Source of the DNA: Paenibacillus oleatilyticus
GTDB taxonomy: Bacteria > Bacillota > Bacilli > Paenibacillales > NBRC-103111
Assembly (NCBI RefSeq): GCF_018998565.1
Contig: NZ_JAHNZO010000009.1
Span: 180,182-244,181, forward strand
DNA length: 64,000 bases
Direction of reading: 5' to 3'
Below the pieces are notes generated by a model. The model ran no database searches. It saw only the letters and a list, made by a program, of their open reading frames with translations, and was not told the origin of the DNA. This document shows, in pieces, positions 35,997 to 43,837 of the stretch. A program made the translations under genes and the position numbers. How positions within the stretch are numbered: the first letter of the stretch is position 1; every line of letters starts with the position of its first letter.

Positions 35997-36296
35997 ATGA
36001 AATATGCGATTTGCCAAACAGTCAAAATTGTGGACATGAACGAAGAGATTATGGCTGAGGTGCTGTTCGATCACGGAGAACATGAGGCGCCGGCCTTATC
36101 AATCGGCTGCTCCGTCGTTTCGTACCAGCTCGGGTTAAAAGAGTTCGAAGTGGTGTACGACAAGCGCGAAGGCAAGCAGGAGCGGTTCAAGGTTATCGAC
36201 ATCGAGTTTGACTTGCTCAAGAAGCCTGCGATCACCCGCGTCTTTCTGGAGCCTGTTACGTTGATCGTGGGCCAGCACGATATCGGCCAGATGTAA
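35997..36296 (+). CDS. Conserved-looking 99-residue cytoplasmic protein, function unknown
   Basis: The protein opens MKYAICQTVKIVDMNEE and contains mixed beta and alpha stretches (GCSVVSYQLGLKEFEVVYDKREGKQERFKVIDIEFDLL) with no signal or membrane segment. I do not recognise the family. ATG 35997 is favoured over 35991 because GGAGGAGG touches the latter and is six bases from the former. It is the only gene between the sigma-H-like promoter at 35898 and a terminator at 36326, so it is a single-gene transcript probably switched on at the transition to sporulation. Confidence 0.7.
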   Translation: MKYAICQTVKIVDMNEEIMAEVLFDHGEHEAPALSIGCSVVSYQLGLKEFEVVYDKREGKQERFKVIDIEFDLLKKPAITRVFLEPVTLIVGQHDIGQM

Positions 36297-36325
36297 CGCC
36301 GCATCCATCATTTGCATAACGTGAG

Positions 36326-36373
36326 AAGTCCTGCTGACAACGCCGAATTCGGCGAGAAGGCAGGACTTATTTT
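36326..36373 (+). terminator. Intrinsic terminator
   Basis: Arms AAGTCCTGC and GCAGGACTT with an inner CGCCGAATTCGGCG hairpin, then ATTTTG. Confidence 0.75.
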
Positions 36374-36427
36374 GTTCATTTGGCAGTGGGGAAAAAATAC
36401 TATATCATGGATAGGGAGGTGAAGTTG

Positions 36428-36799
36428 ATGAACAGAACGTTTGTGGCTCTTGGCGGCATTTGCGCATTTCTGTCGGTGGCGCTCGGAGCATTCGGCGCGC
36501 ATGCGCTGAAAGGAAAGCTTGCAGCAGATATGCTGGCTAATTTCCAGACCGGCGTCCAGTACCAGATGATGCATTCGCTCGGGCTGATTGCCATTGGACT
36601 AGCTGCCTCCCTGCTTCCGGCCAGCGGACATTTACGCCGGGCCGGCTGGTCGATGTTTGTCGGGATTGTCGTTTTTTCCGGCAGCCTGTATGTTCTGAGT
36701 ATAACGGGGATCAAGCAGTTGGGTGCGATTACCCCTATCGGCGGGGTGGCCTTTTTGTTCGGTTGGTTATCCTTGGTTCTGGCCCTTCGGGCAAAATAA
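36428..36799 (+). CDS. DUF423 family membrane protein
   Basis: A 123-residue protein with four membrane segments and the DUF423 hallmark GAFGAHALKGKL in the first third, followed by FQTGVQYQMMHSLGLI. The family (YwdK in Bacillus subtilis) is widespread and uncharacterised. The ATG at 36428 has GGGAGGTG six bases ahead; the frame extends further upstream. It is a monocistronic unit ended by the hairpin at 36821. Confidence 0.9.
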   Translation: MNRTFVALGGICAFLSVALGAFGAHALKGKLAADMLANFQTGVQYQMMHSLGLIAIGLAASLLPASGHLRRAGWSMFVGIVVFSGSLYVLSITGIKQLGAITPIGGVAFLFGWLSLVLALRAK

Positions 36800-36820
36800 G
36801 TCTTAAGCCTCTTTCTCCAC

Positions 36821-36850
36821 ATTCGGCAGGTCTTCATGCCGAATTTTTTT
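36821..36850 (+). terminator. Intrinsic terminator after the DUF423 gene
   Basis: Arms ATTCGGCA and TGCCGAAT, 8-nt loop, then seven Ts. Confidence 0.88.
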
Positions 36851-36892
36851 ATGCCTACCTTTCTGGAATAACTCGCTTTTTTTGTCGATTTA

Positions 36893-36922
36893 GCAGGAAA
36901 AAGACAGTTGTGCGTAGAATTT
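36893..36922 (+). promoter_or_regulatory. Sigma-H-like promoter of the GGDEF/EAL gene
   Basis: GCAGGAAAA (36893-36901), 12 nt, GTAGAATTT (36914-36922) is a full match to the sigma-H pattern, 64 nt before the start at 36986. Confidence 0.7.
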
Positions 36923-36985
36923 CTACGGACAAGATAGGGAATGGAATACTCTGACAAACGAATCTTTCCGGGAAAGGAGGCCCGC

Positions 36986-38932
36986 ATGTCTAGGACCGAC
37001 GAATCAGCAAATGAAGCACAACCGCGCGATGAAAAAAGAACAATGCTGTTCGCATGCGGAGGGACGGCGGTCGGATTCCTTGTCTGCTGGTGGGTTGGAG
37101 GGGCTATCCTATGGGGATTCGGTATCGCCGTCTTCCTGTTGATGGCTTATTCGTGGGAACGAATTATTCGGCTGTCCCGGGCCGTCTCCGAATCGGACGC
37201 CCGAAGCCGTACGGCGGAGGAACGGTTTCGGAGGGTAGACAGCCGATTGAACGCGTTATTCCATCACCATCCGGGTGCCGTAGGGCTGATCGATCCGGGG
37301 GGATATTTTCTGCAATGGAATCCGGCTGCGGAACGCATGTTCGGATACCGGGAGGAAGAGCTGAGAGGGAAGCACCTGCGCACCCTGTTTCCGGAAGAGT
37401 TGTCCGGCAGGACCACCAACTTTTTCACCGAAGCGCTGCATGGCTCGCCACTTTCGTTCAAAACGTCGCTTCTGCATAAAGACGGATACCGCGTCGATCT
37501 CGATACGACAGTCGTCCCGGTGATGGAGCAGGGGATCACGACAGGGGTTCTGATCGTTTGCCAAGACATTACGTCCGCGACGCGAACCGAAGAGCAGATC
37601 CGGCATCTCGCCTATTATGACGATATGACGGGGCTCCCGAACCGCCGACTGTTCGTGCAGCATTTGAATGCCGCCATAGCGACCGCGTCCCGGTGCGAAC
37701 AAAAGCTGGCCGTCCTGTTCGTCGATATCGACCGTTTCAAGATCGTCAACGATTGCTTTGGGCACGACTACGGAGATATGCTGCTGCTGCAGGTAGCGGA
37801 ACGGTTCTCCCGCTGCTTGAGTCCGGACGATTACCTCGCGCGTACGGAAGGAGACGAGTTTGCGTTTTTCTTCCAAGTGCCTGATCAAGAGGCGGAGCCG
37901 GTGGGAACGATCGCGAAGGCGATTTTCGACTTGCTGGAGGAGCCCTTCGTACTGGGGCAAAATTTAGTTCACCTGACGGCGAGCATCGGCATATCGCTGC
38001 TGTCGCAGGAAGACGAGTCTGCGGATTCGCTTATGAAATGCGCGGATATGGCATTGACCCGAGCCAAGGAAAAAGGCAAAAACAACTATCAGTTGTTCAA
38101 CAGCGAGATGAAATCCGTATCATTGAAACGCTTAACTTTGGAAAGCGAGCTTCGCCGGGCTTTGGCCAAGAACGAATTGCTGCTGCATTACCAGCCGCAG
38201 ATCAATATTGCGACCGGCCGCATAGTCGGGTTCGAGGCGCTCGTCCGGTGGCAGCATCCGGAGCGCGGGCTGGTTGCGCCGGGAGAGTTCATTCCGTTCG
38301 CGGAAGACAGCGGTCTGATCGTGCCCATCGGCGAATGGGCGTTGAAGGAAGCCTGCCGGCAGAACAAGCAGTGGCAGGACGCCGGGCTGGAGGTCGTACC
38401 GGTGTCGGTCAATTTGTCGATCCGGCAGTTCATGCAGCATCAACTGTGCGCCAGAATCGGCAGAACGCTTCGGGAAACGGGGCTCGATCCCGGCCTGCTG
38501 GAGCTTGAAATTACGGAGAGCTGCACGATGGATGTCGATTATGCCAGCGATTTGCTGCACGAGCTCAAAAAGCTTGGGGTCAAAATCAGCATCGACGATT
38601 TCGGCACCGGCTACAGCTCGTTGTCCTACTTGAAAAAATTCCCGATCGATAAATTAAAAATCGACCGCTCCTTCGTGCGCGACATTATGACCGATCCGAA
38701 CGATGCGGCGATCGTCGCTTCGATCATCGCCATGACCCGGCATTTGAACATGGAAGTGATCGCAGAGGGGGTCGAAACCGAGGAGCAGCTCCGATTTTTG
38801 CATGACAACCAATGCCATCTCATTCAAGGCTTTTATTTGAGTCCGCCCCTGGCCGTTCCCGACGCGGAGCATCTGATGAAGCTTTACTCGGCGCAGGCTG
38901 CGGCCGGCGAGGAGAGTCCCCCTTTAAATTAA
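36986..38932 (+). CDS. PAS-GGDEF-EAL cyclic-di-GMP signalling protein
   Basis: A 648-residue protein: two membrane segments near the N-terminus (residues 18-55), a PAS domain (about 95-205), a GGDEF domain and an EAL domain. The GGDEF loop reads RTEGDEFAFF (near 288), with glutamate in the first position, so cyclase activity is uncertain. The EAL part looks active: FEALVRW (near 416), VNLSIRQF, LEITES, IDDFGTGYSS, KLKIDRSFV, AEGVET and IQGFYLSPPL. It most likely breaks down c-di-GMP in response to a PAS ligand. AAAGGAGG fixes the start. The sigma-H-like promoter suggests expression on entry to stationary phase. Confidence 0.93.
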   Translation: MSRTDESANEAQPRDEKRTMLFACGGTAVGFLVCWWVGGAILWGFGIAVFLLMAYSWERIIRLSRAVSESDARSRTAEERFRRVDSRLNALFHHHPGAVGLIDPGGYFLQWNPAAERMFGYREEELRGKHLRTLFPEELSGRTTNFFTEALHGSPLSFKTSLLHKDGYRVDLDTTVVPVMEQGITTGVLIVCQDITSATRTEEQIRHLAYYDDMTGLPNRRLFVQHLNAAIATASRCEQKLAVLFVDIDRFKIVNDCFGHDYGDMLLLQVAERFSRCLSPDDYLARTEGDEFAFFFQVPDQEAEPVGTIAKAIFDLLEEPFVLGQNLVHLTASIGISLLSQEDESADSLMKCADMALTRAKEKGKNNYQLFNSEMKSVSLKRLTLESELRRALAKNELLLHYQPQINIATGRIVGFEALVRWQHPERGLVAPGEFIPFAEDSGLIVPIGEWALKEACRQNKQWQDAGLEVVPVSVNLSIRQFMQHQLCARIGRTLRETGLDPGLLELEITESCTMDVDYASDLLHELKKLGVKISIDDFGTGYSSLSYLKKFPIDKLKIDRSFVRDIMTDPNDAAIVASIIAMTRHLNMEVIAEGVETEEQLRFLHDNQCHLIQGFYLSPPLAVPDAEHLMKLYSAQAAAGEESPPLN

Positions 38933-38955
38933 AAAAGGCCCGGTTCAGCGGGCCT
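38931..38955 (-). terminator. Terminator of the gene at 38945, on the reverse strand
   Basis: Arms AGGCCCG (38936-38942) and CGGGCCT (38949-38955) with a 6-nt loop; on the reverse strand it is followed by TTTTTT. The stop codon of the reverse gene lies in the loop. It also faces the end of the GGDEF/EAL gene. Confidence 0.85.
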
Positions 38956-39487
38956 GAAAATCGTCAATTTCGTTAATTTTAAGCAGGTAGACTTTCTTCT
39001 CGTCAACATGATAGACCGTGAGGTTTCCGCTGGGCGGGTCCGTATTTAGAATACGGCACGGCATGCTGAGCTTGACCCCTTTCTCTTTCACGATGGACAA
39101 ACGTACAAGCGCATTGCTTTGTTGAAATGCTTTCATTTCTTCCCAGATCTGCTTGAACGGATCGGCTTCCGGGCGTTTTTCCTCCGCAGCCTTGGCTGTC
39201 TTGTCGTTCGCAGCGGATGGAGCTTTCGGGGCGGTTTCGGCAGAAGCGGCGTTCGGCCGGCTTTTCTTCAGCTCGGCAGACATGTCGATTTTTTTAAGAA
39301 TGGATTCTTTCAGCGAGGCCTCGATGGTCTTACCTAATTCTACCCCTTGCTTGATTTGATAATCGGTGACAAGTTCCGAATTGAGCAGATGCAGCAGCTT
39401 TTCCAAGGCTCGCCCGTTGGTATCTTCCTCAATCATGATGTCTACATTGAACAAAAACTTTCGTTTTTGCAGTTTGTTGGCTTCCAC
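38945..39487 (-). CDS. 180-residue protein with low-complexity middle, function unknown
   Basis: An N-terminal helical-looking domain (residues 1-75), an Ala/Lys/Pro-rich linker (80-108) and a C-terminal beta-rich domain (LVRLSIVKEKGVKLSMPCRI...) with no signal or membrane segment. I do not recognise the family. The start is a GTG at 39487 with GAGGAGG eight bases upstream. It is monocistronic, with its own terminator at 38936. The gene is divergent from the small proteins near 39.9-40.3 kb, with a 380-nt AT-rich gap between. Confidence 0.7.
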   Translation of the reverse strand: MEANKLQKRKFLFNVDIMIEEDTNGRALEKLLHLLNSELVTDYQIKQGVELGKTIEASLKESILKKIDMSAELKKSRPNAASAETAPKAPSAANDKTAKAAEEKRPEADPFKQIWEEMKAFQQSNALVRLSIVKEKGVKLSMPCRILNTDPPSGNLTVYHVDEKKVYLLKINEIDDFQAR

Positions 39488-39871
39488 AGGCGGCTCCTCC
39501 TCATTTGATGCTTGCGTAATCTTTACTATATCACTTTTTACTATAGGAAAATAGAAGTAAACAGACTGGAATTATTATCCTGAGGTTGTTCGTATACGAT
39601 GGAAATAACTTGAAGGCCGAACGACGGTTGATGGTGAAATTGGCTTGCTGCTGCTGCAGTATGTTGGAACTAGGTTCAGGATAAAAAATGGTAGGACCTA
39701 ATAACTAAATATGATGCGAGGATACTACATCTAAAGGACTATGTCAAATTTTTTGAGTTCTTCAGTAATTATGGATATATTTGTAATTGTATGGTAAATT
39801 GTCTATAGCCCAACGTATCGAGCATTGTTATATTATTTGAGGGACGATCCGGGATTGGAGTTGATCGCAAA
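39488..39871. other. AT-rich gap, no gene seen
   Basis: This stretch of 384 nt is visibly richer in A and T than its surroundings. I see no open frame with a ribosome binding site, no terminator and no repeat longer than 10 nt. It probably holds the promoters of the flanking genes. Confidence 0.4.
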
Positions 39872-39991
39872 ATGAGTTCTCCAACGAAAGAGTCGCTTTT
39901 AGCCAGAGTTGTCAAAATCATTTTATGGTTGGTCGTCATTTATTTTTCTTTGTTAATTGTTATTGGCATCGTGCATTTCATTTCAACTTGA
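39872..39991 (+). CDS. 39-residue single-pass membrane peptide
   Basis: An ATG frame of 39 codons: polar head MSSPTKESLLARVVK, then one long hydrophobic segment (residues 15-36, IILWLVVIYFSLLIVIGIV) and a short tail. A TTGGAG lies 11 nt before the ATG, slightly far. It is AT-rich, unlike the neighbouring genes, and sits 24 nt ahead of another small gene. Its function is unknown; toxin-like peptides and membrane-protein regulators both have this form. Confidence 0.45.
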   Translation: MSSPTKESLLARVVKIILWLVVIYFSLLIVIGIVHFIST

Positions 39992-40015
39992 CGTTAAACA
40001 GAAACGAGGATAATC

Positions 40016-40294
40016 ATGGCCGAATCCATGATCACATTTGAGCATTTTATGGCGATGTATTTCTGCAATTACGAGCTTCCGCCTTCTTCCGAGTCTCTTC
40101 AACAATATGCCGACCTTTATAAAATGATGGAAGAGAGACCTATTGTGGAACAATTAATAGCCCAACTTGAAAGCATTGAACAGATGGAGAGCAATGAGGA
40201 AATAAACGAAATTTTAAAAGAATACGGATATGGGATAGCTTTTGAAGAGTTTAAAGCTTTGATTGCCGGAGTAGTTGCGGAGTTAAGAAAGTAG
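40016..40294 (+). CDS. 92-residue acidic protein, function unknown
   Basis: A short, mostly helical, acidic protein (FEHFMAMYFCNYELPPSSES..., EQLIAQLESIEQMESNEEINEILKEYG) with no signal or membrane segment. The site ACGAGGA is eight bases before the ATG. Base composition is distinctly AT-richer than in the flanking genes, which with the adjacent membrane peptide suggests acquired DNA. No family recognised. Confidence 0.55.
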   Translation: MAESMITFEHFMAMYFCNYELPPSSESLQQYADLYKMMEERPIVEQLIAQLESIEQMESNEEINEILKEYGYGIAFEEFKALIAGVVAELRK

Positions 40295-40403
40295 TAATTT
40301 CAATTTTACCAGTCTCCATACAATTCCCCGAACTTCGTGCACGGATGAAAGCCCATGGGCATATAGTGTAGGCATACGGGTGTTAAAGGGGATGCTTGGG
40401 TCA

Positions 40404-40706
40404 ATGATGCGCATGGAACCGGTGGAATTGGATGGGCGTACAGCGCTGGCAATCGAGGTGAAGCTGCCGAAAACGAATTTGCTCGCCGTGACGACTGACA
40501 AAGGGTACATTATGTGCGGCGCGCTAGATGTGGGACTGCTGAATGAACGCCTGAAGGAACGGGGCATTATCGCCGCCCGGGCGACGGGAGTACGGACGAT
40601 CGAGGAGCTGTTGGAAGCGCCGCTGGAGTCGGTCACCTACGGAGCCGAGTCGCTTGGCGTGGTGCCGGGAATGAAGGGCCGGGACGCGGTTGTACGGATG
40701 TTTTGA
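40404..40706 (+). CDS. DUF1805 (YunC-like) protein
   Basis: A 100-residue protein nearly identical in length to YunC of Bacillus subtilis. The conserved blocks VKLPKTNLLAVTTDKGYIMCGALDVGLLNERLKERGIIA and GVRTIEELLEAPLESVTYGAE are evident. The family is small, globular and uncharacterised. Several in-frame starts exist (GTG 40380, ATG 40392, ATG 40404, ATG 40413); 40404 gives the usual family length and an AAAGGGG lies 12 nt upstream, but this choice is not firm. It ends before a terminator at 40726. Confidence 0.88.
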   Translation: MMRMEPVELDGRTALAIEVKLPKTNLLAVTTDKGYIMCGALDVGLLNERLKERGIIAARATGVRTIEELLEAPLESVTYGAESLGVVPGMKGRDAVVRMF

Positions 40707-40725
40707 CCGAAATGCCTTGAGGTAA

Positions 40726-40753
40726 AACGACTGAGCAAATCAGGCGTTTTTTT
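40726..40753 (+). terminator. Intrinsic terminator after the DUF1805 gene
   Basis: Arms AACGACTGA and TCAGGCGTT with one mismatch, followed by seven Ts. Confidence 0.8.
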
Positions 40754-40788
40754 ATGGACGGAGACATCTTTCCCCGAGAGAGCAATTC

Positions 40789-40803
40789 GTCCTATAATAG
40801 GAC
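40789..40803. promoter_or_regulatory. Palindrome containing a TATAAT -10 element
   Basis: GTCCTATAATAGGAC is a 15-nt palindrome centred on TATAAT, 32 nt before the hydrolase start. A good -35 is not evident, which would fit an activator or repressor acting at the palindrome. Confidence 0.5.
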
Positions 40804-40834
40804 GGTAGGATATTCGGGAGAACGGAGGAGTCCG

Positions 40835-41779
40835 ATGAGAGACAGACAATTTACATTCCCAGACGCTGACGGAGAAGCGATATTCGTTTACGAATGGCTG
40901 CCGGAAGAGGATGTGCCGGTGAAGGGCGTGGTACAAATCGCGCACGGGATGGCCGAAACGGCCGCTCGTTACGAGCGATTCGCCGGGGTGCTGACGGGAG
41001 CGGGCTATGCGGTGTATGCCAACGATCACCGAGGGCACGGCCGGACGGCCGGCAGCCTTGAGCGGTTCGGCGTCATCGGCGAGAACGGTTTTCAGCGCAT
41101 GGCGGAAGCGATGGGGCAGCTGACGGACTTGATTCGCGAACGATTTTCGGACGTTCCTTTTTACGTATTCGGCCACAGCATGGGGTCGTTTTTGACTCAA
41201 AAATATATGTACTTATTTCCCGGGAAAGTAGACGGCATCGTCTTGTCCGGAACGAACGGACCGCAAAAGCTGCTCGGAATTGGCAGCGCGCTGGCCCGGA
41301 GATTGGCGGCCCGCAAAGGGGAGCAGCATCGAAGCGAGCTGCTGATGAGACTTACGCTCGGCAGCTATAACCGCCAGTTTCGGCCGAATCGGACGCCGTT
41401 CGATTGGCTCAGCCGCGACGAACGGGAGGTTGACCTTTTTGCGGCAGACCCGGATTGCGGCTTTGCGATGACGGCGGGCTTCTGGATCGATTTCTTCCGC
41501 GGGCTGCAAGAGATTCACGATGAACGGAACATGCGTCTGATTCCGGTCGATATGCCTGTCTATTTATTTTCCGGCGAGCTCGATCCGGTCGGCCGTAGAG
41601 GAAAAGGAGTTGTCGAATTGGCCGGCCTGTACCGGGAGCTGGGCTTGCAGCATGTGACGTACAGGCTGTATCCGCAAGGCCGGCATGAGATGCTGAACGA
41701 GATCAACCGCGATGAAGTGATGCAGGACGTTCTCCATTGGCTGGACGAGCAGACGGCCCGTCAAAACATCGGTTCATGA
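40835..41779 (+). CDS. Alpha/beta hydrolase, monoacylglycerol lipase/lysophospholipase type
   Basis: A 314-residue serine hydrolase. The oxyanion region reads VVQIAHGMAETAARYERFA (near residue 34) and YANDHRGHGRTAG, the nucleophile elbow is GHSMGS (Ser near 117), an acid-bearing loop reads SGELDPVGRRGKGV (near 252) and the histidine is in PQGRHEMLNE (near 282). This order matches monoacylglycerol lipases that cleave lipid esters in the cytoplasm. CGGAGGAG fixes the start at 40835; the frame is open further upstream. Monocistronic, with no evident operon partner. Confidence 0.9.
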   Translation: MRDRQFTFPDADGEAIFVYEWLPEEDVPVKGVVQIAHGMAETAARYERFAGVLTGAGYAVYANDHRGHGRTAGSLERFGVIGENGFQRMAEAMGQLTDLIRERFSDVPFYVFGHSMGSFLTQKYMYLFPGKVDGIVLSGTNGPQKLLGIGSALARRLAARKGEQHRSELLMRLTLGSYNRQFRPNRTPFDWLSRDEREVDLFAADPDCGFAMTAGFWIDFFRGLQEIHDERNMRLIPVDMPVYLFSGELDPVGRRGKGVVELAGLYRELGLQHVTYRLYPQGRHEMLNEINRDEVMQDVLHWLDEQTARQNIGS

Positions 41780-41899
41780 GCCGGAGGACGCGTCGTTCCC
41801 GTTCTTCCCGGACGGACTGCTGACGCGTCCGGTTGTGCTCCTTGCCAGAGCGGGTATAATGGAACTGACGCGTCAAGACGAACGGGGGGGGACGGGAAG

Positions 41900-42613
41900 G
41901 TGGATATTCAAAAAATTACGCCGCGCAAAATTTCCGAAGCCATCGCCGAGCAAATCAAAGAGCAGATCGTCGGCGGTGCGCTGAAGCCGGGCGATAAGCT
42001 TCCTTCCACGAAGGAGCTGTCGGAGAGCTACCAAGTGGGACGCTCCACGATCCGGGAAGCGCTCAGCGCGCTCAAAGCGATGGGCCTGGTGGAAAGCCAT
42101 CAAGGGGAAGGCAGCTATGTGCGCAGTATCGAGTCGCAGGACGTGGACTTGCCGGAATTCAATTCGCTGCTGATGAGCCGGGACACGGTGATGGAACTGA
42201 TTGAGGCGCGCCAAGCGCTGGAAGTTTCCAATGCGGCGCTGGCGGCAGAGAAGCGGACGGAGGACGACCTGCGGCGCTTCGAGGCGGTGCTGAAGCGGAT
42301 GGAGGAGCATCTGGGCGATGAAGAGGAAGGCGAGCGGGCGGATATCGAGTTTCATCTTGTACTCGCCCAAGCGACGCACAATTCGATCATGGCGCGGATG
42401 ATCGAATCGATCTCGACGCAGATGCAGACCGCGATCCGCGAAACGCGCCGGCTGCAAATGTATGGAGACCGCACGGTGTCCCGGCAGCTGCTGCAGGAGC
42501 ATCAGGCCGTGTACGAGGCGATCAAGCGGCAAAATCCGGGGGCTGCGCAGAACGAGATGCGGCGGCATTTGTTTCATGTCGAGCAGGTGCTGGTCCGTTA
42601 TTTGAAAAAGTAG
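41900..42613 (+). CDS. lutR: FadR-type GntR regulator, probable LutR
   Basis: A 237-residue protein with an N-terminal GntR winged helix (ISEAIAEQIKEQIVGGALKPGDKLPSTKELSESYQVGRSTIREALSAL) and a C-terminal FadR/FCD helical domain with likely metal ligands (Asp/His residues such as IEFHLVLAQATHN). The GTG at 41900 has GGGAAG upstream. It stands next to lutABC, as LutR does in Bacillus subtilis, where it represses lactate utilisation until L-lactate is present. Name given by context and domain class. Confidence 0.88.
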   Translation: MDIQKITPRKISEAIAEQIKEQIVGGALKPGDKLPSTKELSESYQVGRSTIREALSALKAMGLVESHQGEGSYVRSIESQDVDLPEFNSLLMSRDTVMELIEARQALEVSNAALAAEKRTEDDLRRFEAVLKRMEEHLGDEEEGERADIEFHLVLAQATHNSIMARMIESISTQMQTAIRETRRLQMYGDRTVSRQLLQEHQAVYEAIKRQNPGAAQNEMRRHLFHVEQVLVRYLKK

Positions 42614-42650
42614 GACAAGGGGAGGGAACGGCCGTTGCCGAGCGAGCGGC

Positions 42651-42896
42651 CTATCCGTCTTTGTCCTTCGGAAAGCCGAAGGTAAGCAGCACGAAGCCGA
42701 CCAGCATAAAAAACCATACGAAGAAGTTTTCAAAAAATGCCGGGTTGGACGGCGTCGCATCGTATGATCCTCGGGTTGCCGACCCGGCTGCAGGAATCGC
42801 TGCAGCAATTTTCGCCCCGATCCTTTCGGCGGTGTAATAGGCTCCGCTGGCGAGCAGGAAGACGGTCCCGAGAATTTTATTCAAACGGTTGCCCAT
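42651..42896 (-). CDS. 81-residue membrane protein, function unknown
   Basis: Two hydrophobic segments (residues 7-22 and 55-74) flank a polar, Ala/Ser-rich loop; the C-terminus is KDKDG. AAGGAG is ten bases before the ATG. It lies on the opposite strand between lutR and lutA. Not recognised; likely a small membrane protein unrelated to lactate. Confidence 0.6.
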   Translation of the reverse strand: MGNRLNKILGTVFLLASGAYYTAERIGAKIAAAIPAAGSATRGSYDATPSNPAFFENFFVWFFMLVGFVLLTFGFPKDKDG

Positions 42897-43027
42897 CGGA
42901 AATCCGCTCCTTTCTTGGAAATATAACGATAGGGCACCTTAAATATCCTTTATCGCTTACCTCATTCGACGCCTTTCCACGGTAAAAAGTTTCGCCTTAA
43001 TGGAGAAGACTCTTTTCAAAAAACAAC

Positions 43028-43038
43028 TTATCTGATAA
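43028..43038. promoter_or_regulatory. Palindrome upstream of lutA (candidate LutR site)
   Basis: TTATCTGATAA is an 11-nt palindrome 53 nt before the lutA start. FadR-type GntR repressors bind short palindromes of this spacing, so LutR is the obvious candidate, by inference. Confidence 0.4.
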
Positions 43039-43090
43039 CCTGACAAGTAAGAGAAGGAACCAGAATCCGAGGGATGGAGTGGGGACCTGT

Positions 43091-43837
43091 ATGCGAGTTT
43101 CTTTATTCATTACATGTTTGGCCGACCAGATCTACCCGGAAGTCGGCGAAAGCGTTGTCAGGCTTCTGCACCGATACGGCTGCGAGGTTGATTTTCCGCA
43201 GATGCAGACCTGCTGCGGACAGCCCGCGTACAACAGCGGCTACCAGGATGAAGCCCGCGAGGTGGCACGGAACCTGATCCGCGCGTTCGAGCACAGCGAT
43301 TATGTCGTCTCGCCTTCCGGCTCCTGTACCGGAATGGTCCACCATTATTACCCGCAGCTGTTCGAGAACGAGCCGGAGTGGAAGGCCAAGGCGGAGAAGC
43401 TGATCGGGAAAACGTACGAGTTTTCCCAGTTTTTAGTCAACGTGCTGGGTATCAAAGATCTCGGTGCCGTATACGAGGGCAAAGCGACATATCATCCGTC
43501 CTGCCATGCGAGTCGTCTGCTTGGGGTTCGCGAGGAGCCGGGCGAGCTGATGGCGCATATCGAGGGGCTGGAACTGATCGAGCTGCCCCGCAAGGAAGAT
43601 TGCTGCGGCTTCGGAGGCACGTTTGCCGTCAAGATGGCCGACATGTCGGAAGCGATGGTTTGCGAGAAAGCCGCCAACGTCTGCGCGACGAAGGCCGAGC
43701 TGTTGATCGGGACGGACATGGGCTGTCTGATGAACATCGGGGGCCGTTTGAATAAAGAAAACAAGCCGGTGCGCGTCATGCATCTGGCCCAGCTGCTGGA
43801 GGAAGGAGTGAAGCGCGGTGAGCGGCATGGCAAGTGA
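43091..43837 (+). CDS. lutA: LutA, L-lactate utilisation iron-sulfur protein
   Basis: A 248-residue protein of the CCG (cysteine-rich) family with both characteristic repeats: QTCCGQPAYNSG (near residue 40) and KEDCCGFGGTF (near 173), plus SGSCTGMV and PSCHASR. LutA, LutB and LutC together oxidise L-lactate to pyruvate in the cytoplasm. The ATG at 43091 (MRVSLFITC) has GGGGA five bases ahead; the GTG at 43079 is less likely. It overlaps lutB by 20 nt. Confidence 0.95.
   Translation: MRVSLFITCLADQIYPEVGESVVRLLHRYGCEVDFPQMQTCCGQPAYNSGYQDEAREVARNLIRAFEHSDYVVSPSGSCTGMVHHYYPQLFENEPEWKAKAEKLIGKTYEFSQFLVNVLGIKDLGAVYEGKATYHPSCHASRLLGVREEPGELMAHIEGLELIELPRKEDCCGFGGTFAVKMADMSEAMVCEKAANVCATKAELLIGTDMGCLMNIGGRLNKENKPVRVMHLAQLLEEGVKRGERHGK

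Noticed and set aside
42664..42681. CCTTCGG/CCGAAGG hairpin as a terminator of lutR
   Set aside because: It lies within the 3' end of the reverse-strand 81-residue gene and has no T-tract.
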